Positions 60,805 to 64,000 of a DNA stretch of 64,000 nucleotides are shown here, in pieces (positions within the stretch are counted from its first letter, which is position 1; every line of letters begins with the position of its first letter). The stretch comes from Eudromia elegans. Lineage: Eukaryota; Chordata; Aves; Tinamiformes; Tinamidae. Where the stretch lies: NCBI GenBank assembly GCA_003342815.1, contig PTEX01000094.1, forward strand, positions 1,995,745 through 2,059,744, written 5' to 3'. A program made the translations under genes and the position numbers. The notes beneath the pieces are model-generated. The model was given only the letters and a program-made list of their open reading frames with translations. It was not told where the DNA came from and did not search any database.

Positions 60805-63800
60805 ATCAGTCAGCTAAGAAGAAAAACACCATCCTCAAAGATTGTGGCTACCCACAGACAGCCTGAAAACTCACAAAAGCCATCAGAGAAAAACAGAATG
60901 AAACTGGTGGGGTTGGGACAGGGAACAAGGTCAATCTACTCAAATAGGTGTTTTTTTAAGTGGAATCACAGCTTGCCTACAGCTTGGGGGAGAAGGACAA
61001 AAATAACAACAACAAAACAGTGTTTTCTTGGTGTGATGCATCTCATCAACAAGCAACCCAATAGGACACCCGTGCAAAGTAGCAAACATCCTGGGTTCCC
61101 TTCTCAAAGCCACATCCAAAGAAAGTGGAAGGAGTTGACTGCATGTGAGGGTGCTGCTGTTCTGCACACAGAGCAAGCAAGAATATTTCCTTCGGTATAA
61201 GGGACTGAGGGAGGTATATGATGGTCTCTAACTTCTACTTTAAAAGATTTTCATCATAGAGACTGCAATTTCTTGTACCCCCTGCTCAGCTCAAACCACA
61301 GAGAAAGCCTCTCATGCTTGATAGAGCTGCACCCTGCAAGCTGTAGTCTCCACACACCGGTGCCTTCTGACTCTGGGAGCAAAGCAAACCCAAGTACGGT
61401 GGAAACAGCAGGTTTATTGTCTCACGGAAAACACAGCAATCAGGTGCAGGGCAACATGAGACCCCAGACATCCCTAACTCATCTTTTGCACCCCTCAATT
61501 CCTCTTCCCCATTCCTTGACCTCTCTTTTCTCAATTCTTGTGTCTCCTTTTCTGAATGCCAGCCATCTTCCAGATAAGGTCTTCCCTTAGTCACTTTTTG
61601 CCATTTTGATACATCCCTATTCAAATTTGGTATTTCTGATGCCATTACCTAAGTAATTTCAGCTTTATATGGCATTACAGATACAATTATCTTAGTGTTG
61701 TCAGCCTTGCAAGATTTGCTCTCCAAAAGCACCCAGTACTGTCCTAAATTATCTGGGAAGGTTGGCCATTTCTTCCTTTAATAACCTGTGAAGCTTAGGT
61801 ATCCCTCACAGCACTGTCTGAAGTTTTGTCAGCTTCTCATGCTCCTATCAGCCATTTTCAGCAGTTACTTTGGTCATGCTGTTTGGTTCCAGCCATAACA
61901 GTTTGGATCAAGCATCTTTGCCTGCATAGGAAGATGTGAAGGTTGGGCTGAAAAAACTGTACTAGACACAGCTGATCCCTATACTTGCCTTTTCTTCGGA
62001 AATATACTGCTTTTGGGGGAAATTTAGGAGCTTTATGAAAATCAGAAATACATCCCAGAGCTGCAAATTGTCTAGTGAGCACACGTGTGAGAGGAAGTTG
62101 CTTGCACGCCATGTAAATGGACCTGACCTCTGAGGATTACCTGTCTTGGGACAGTCATCACTTTGACCAAAAATTCCAACCTAAGTCAGGAAAATTCCAT
62201 CAAGGGAAGTTTCATTCAGCCGCTACCATTAAAGGGCTTTAACATGTGTCCATGTTAAAAAACAGCCCTACTGGAAAGTTTCCTCCCAAGCCTCTTCCAA
62301 TTGTTCTATACATCTCATTAATTTTTTTTTATGAGAAAATCTTCCACAGAAGTAAAGGATTGCTCTAATGAACAACACCAAATTGCATTTTTCCTTTAAA
62401 AACAAAATCAACCAACAAACCAACCAACCAACCAAAACAGGAATAGACAACACTGCAAGTTTTGTAAGAATTCAAGTTTACCTGTAAAAAAAAAAACTGA
62501 CTGAGAGTCTGAAAAGTTTCGTTAAAAAACCTGGGGTTTCCCAAAGCTGAACTCAGGAGGCTGCAAAGAACTGGTGATGGTCAGGCTGTCAGCTGGGCAA
62601 TTTGCTGGCTGGAGGGAGAGAGACTCTGGAAAACCCTGAAACTCCAACAGAAACTGTGCTGTCAACCTCACTGCTTTTCTTGTCACTGATACTGACTGAT
62701 ACAGGAGTTCTGCAACTTTGAAAGAGGGTCAGATCTGCCTCTACACGCCAGAAAAGTTGGAATTTTTGCCCAGTTATGTCCAAATTCACGTGTCAGGGAA
62801 AAAAAATAAGAGAGAGATTAAAAAAAAGAAAAATAAGATGTACTTTGACATTGCCCTGCCTATATACTGTAAGTCAGGGTTACTGTTGCTCACCAGTGGT
62901 GTTGTCCTTGTTAGGTGCTTGTTGCTCATGGTCCATTCTGCCAGTTTTAATTCGAGATATCAATGCAAACATGTTTTCTGCCCTGTCCTTTTCTCATAAA
63001 GCTTCAGTTTAGTCTAAAAGATCCAGATAGGTTTATTGTCTCAGAGGGACAGCCCGAACACTAGCTCTGATAAGGTGTTAATTCATGTATGCCTCTGCCA
63101 AAGCACCAGTACGCTGCATCCAGTAAGTCAATAAAAAGTCTACATAATTTCTGGGTTTCCTTTTATACCGTGTGCAAAATGATAGTCTAATGAATTGCTC
63201 TTGCATCTTGTTGTGTGTTCAAATGGTGTTAGCATATTATAATGCTCTTATTACTCAAATAATATTATTATGCTTAATAAATATGAATTCTTAATTCTTT
63301 TTCTCCCTTCTTAATTTGTAAAACTGTCCGTTTTGTGTCAATCTCCTGGCCTTGCAGGAATAAGGCCTTTCTTGTGTAGAAAGTTCGTCGATTGGACACA
63401 GCTTCTCCAAGGCCTACTTTGATTAACGCTCCTGAGGATACTGTACAAGTCTACACACTGATGAAGACTCCAACAGGGCCGAGATTGTTACCTGCCTTGT
63501 GATGGTACCTGCAGAAGGAGGAAGATGGAGCCGGTGGCAGCTGGAGGTCGGGATCAGGTGTAGGTGCATAAGGCTGCAGATCATGTTTTTGCTATAAGAC
63601 ACGACCAAGGCGTGTGCTTCTCATCCTACAGCTTTTCATGCAGAAAAACATCCCAGGTCCCCTGTGGGGAGACACAGGGAGGCTGGCGGTTGCAGGTTGT
63701 GGTTTGCTTCAGCGAGCAAGCAAACCTACAGCACAGCAACATCCTAACAGGCATTAGTCACCTATCGCACTCATAACAACTTGTGCTTTCATCTTAACTC

Positions 63801-64000
63801 ATCGAGTTATTATTTTACAACTTTTTTTTTTTTTTGTTAATGCATACACAATTACCACAGCACAGAGCATCTGCTTCAGTTAAAAATTCTCTTTGCACTC
63901 AGACCAAATGCTTACCGGTTTAAGATCAAAAGAATTTCTCTATATACATTTCTTTATAAACAAGTTTAAACAAACCATCTCTCACGTCGGCCTGTTGTAA
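60805..64000. other. Non-coding DNA, no gene recognised
   Basis: No recognisable exon. A (CAAC)n-like run lies at 62410-62436 and a 14-base T-run at 63822-63835. The part at about 63360-63720 is richer in CpG than its surroundings and might be regulatory or the edge of something beyond the window, but no specific signal was found. Confidence 0.5.
62410..62436. repeat. (CAAC)n tetranucleotide repeat
   Basis: Imperfect CAAC/ACCA units over about 27 bp in an A-rich flank. It is a simple repeat. Confidence 0.8.

Noticed and set aside
1-64000. CRISPR arrays, rRNA or tRNA genes, endogenous retrovirus copies
   Set aside because: Looked for spaced direct repeats, cloverleaf-type sequence and paired long terminal repeats with retroviral gene motifs. 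None was recognised.

Overview
The window looks like a gene-free stretch of a bird nuclear genome: a large intergenic region or one very long intron. The evidence for a bird is the set of CR1 (chicken repeat 1) LINE pieces. One has a long open reverse-transcriptase frame, and several end in the ATTCTATGATTCT-type 3' tail typical of bird CR1. Interspersed repeats are otherwise sparse and base composition is AT-rich. There is no sign of a bacterial or viral genome: no operons, no packed reading frames, no rRNA genes and no CRISPR array.

The only convincing protein-coding sequence is the CR1 ORF2 fragment at 16389-17477 (plus strand), a 5'-truncated LINE copy carrying reverse-transcriptase motifs A, B and C and the conserved C-terminal part. 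Older CR1 pieces lie at 13095-13369 (minus, still recognisable as the ORF2 C-terminus), 25408-25478 (plus), 44505-44600 (minus, very old), 48086-48290 (minus), and an opposed pair at 59262-59326 (minus) and 59430-59674 (plus). Weaker traces of ancient amniote retroposons are at about 7535-7635, 21960-22110 and 32890-32965.

Simple-sequence DNA is conspicuous in two places. A pure (CTTTTT)n array at 51638-51725 sits in a longer pyrimidine-rich tract. A (GGAGA)n array at 56875-57010 is interrupted by 55 unknown bases, an assembly gap. Smaller (CA)(TA), (AGC), (CAAC) and poly(A)/poly(T) runs are scattered through the window.

Between the repeats no exon of a known host gene could be recognised. 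The longer open frames outside CR1 (for example 36169-36819 minus and 3068-3535 plus) do not begin with ATG and match nothing I know. Several segments look different from the background: CpG dinucleotides are retained, homeodomain-type TAAT cores are clustered, and repeats are absent. They are proposed as conserved non-coding (enhancer-like) candidates at about 24310-24545, 27605-28060, 30940-31340, 35330-35530, 42580-42740, 49540-49960 and 60640-60800. These calls rest on sequence texture alone and need cross-species alignment. Several exact inverted repeats (20049-20079 with an adjoining 3 x 17 bp array, 22072-22099, 29234-29298, 46960-47019) are the most structured unexplained DNA. I did not find a convincing new multi-gene biological system in this window.
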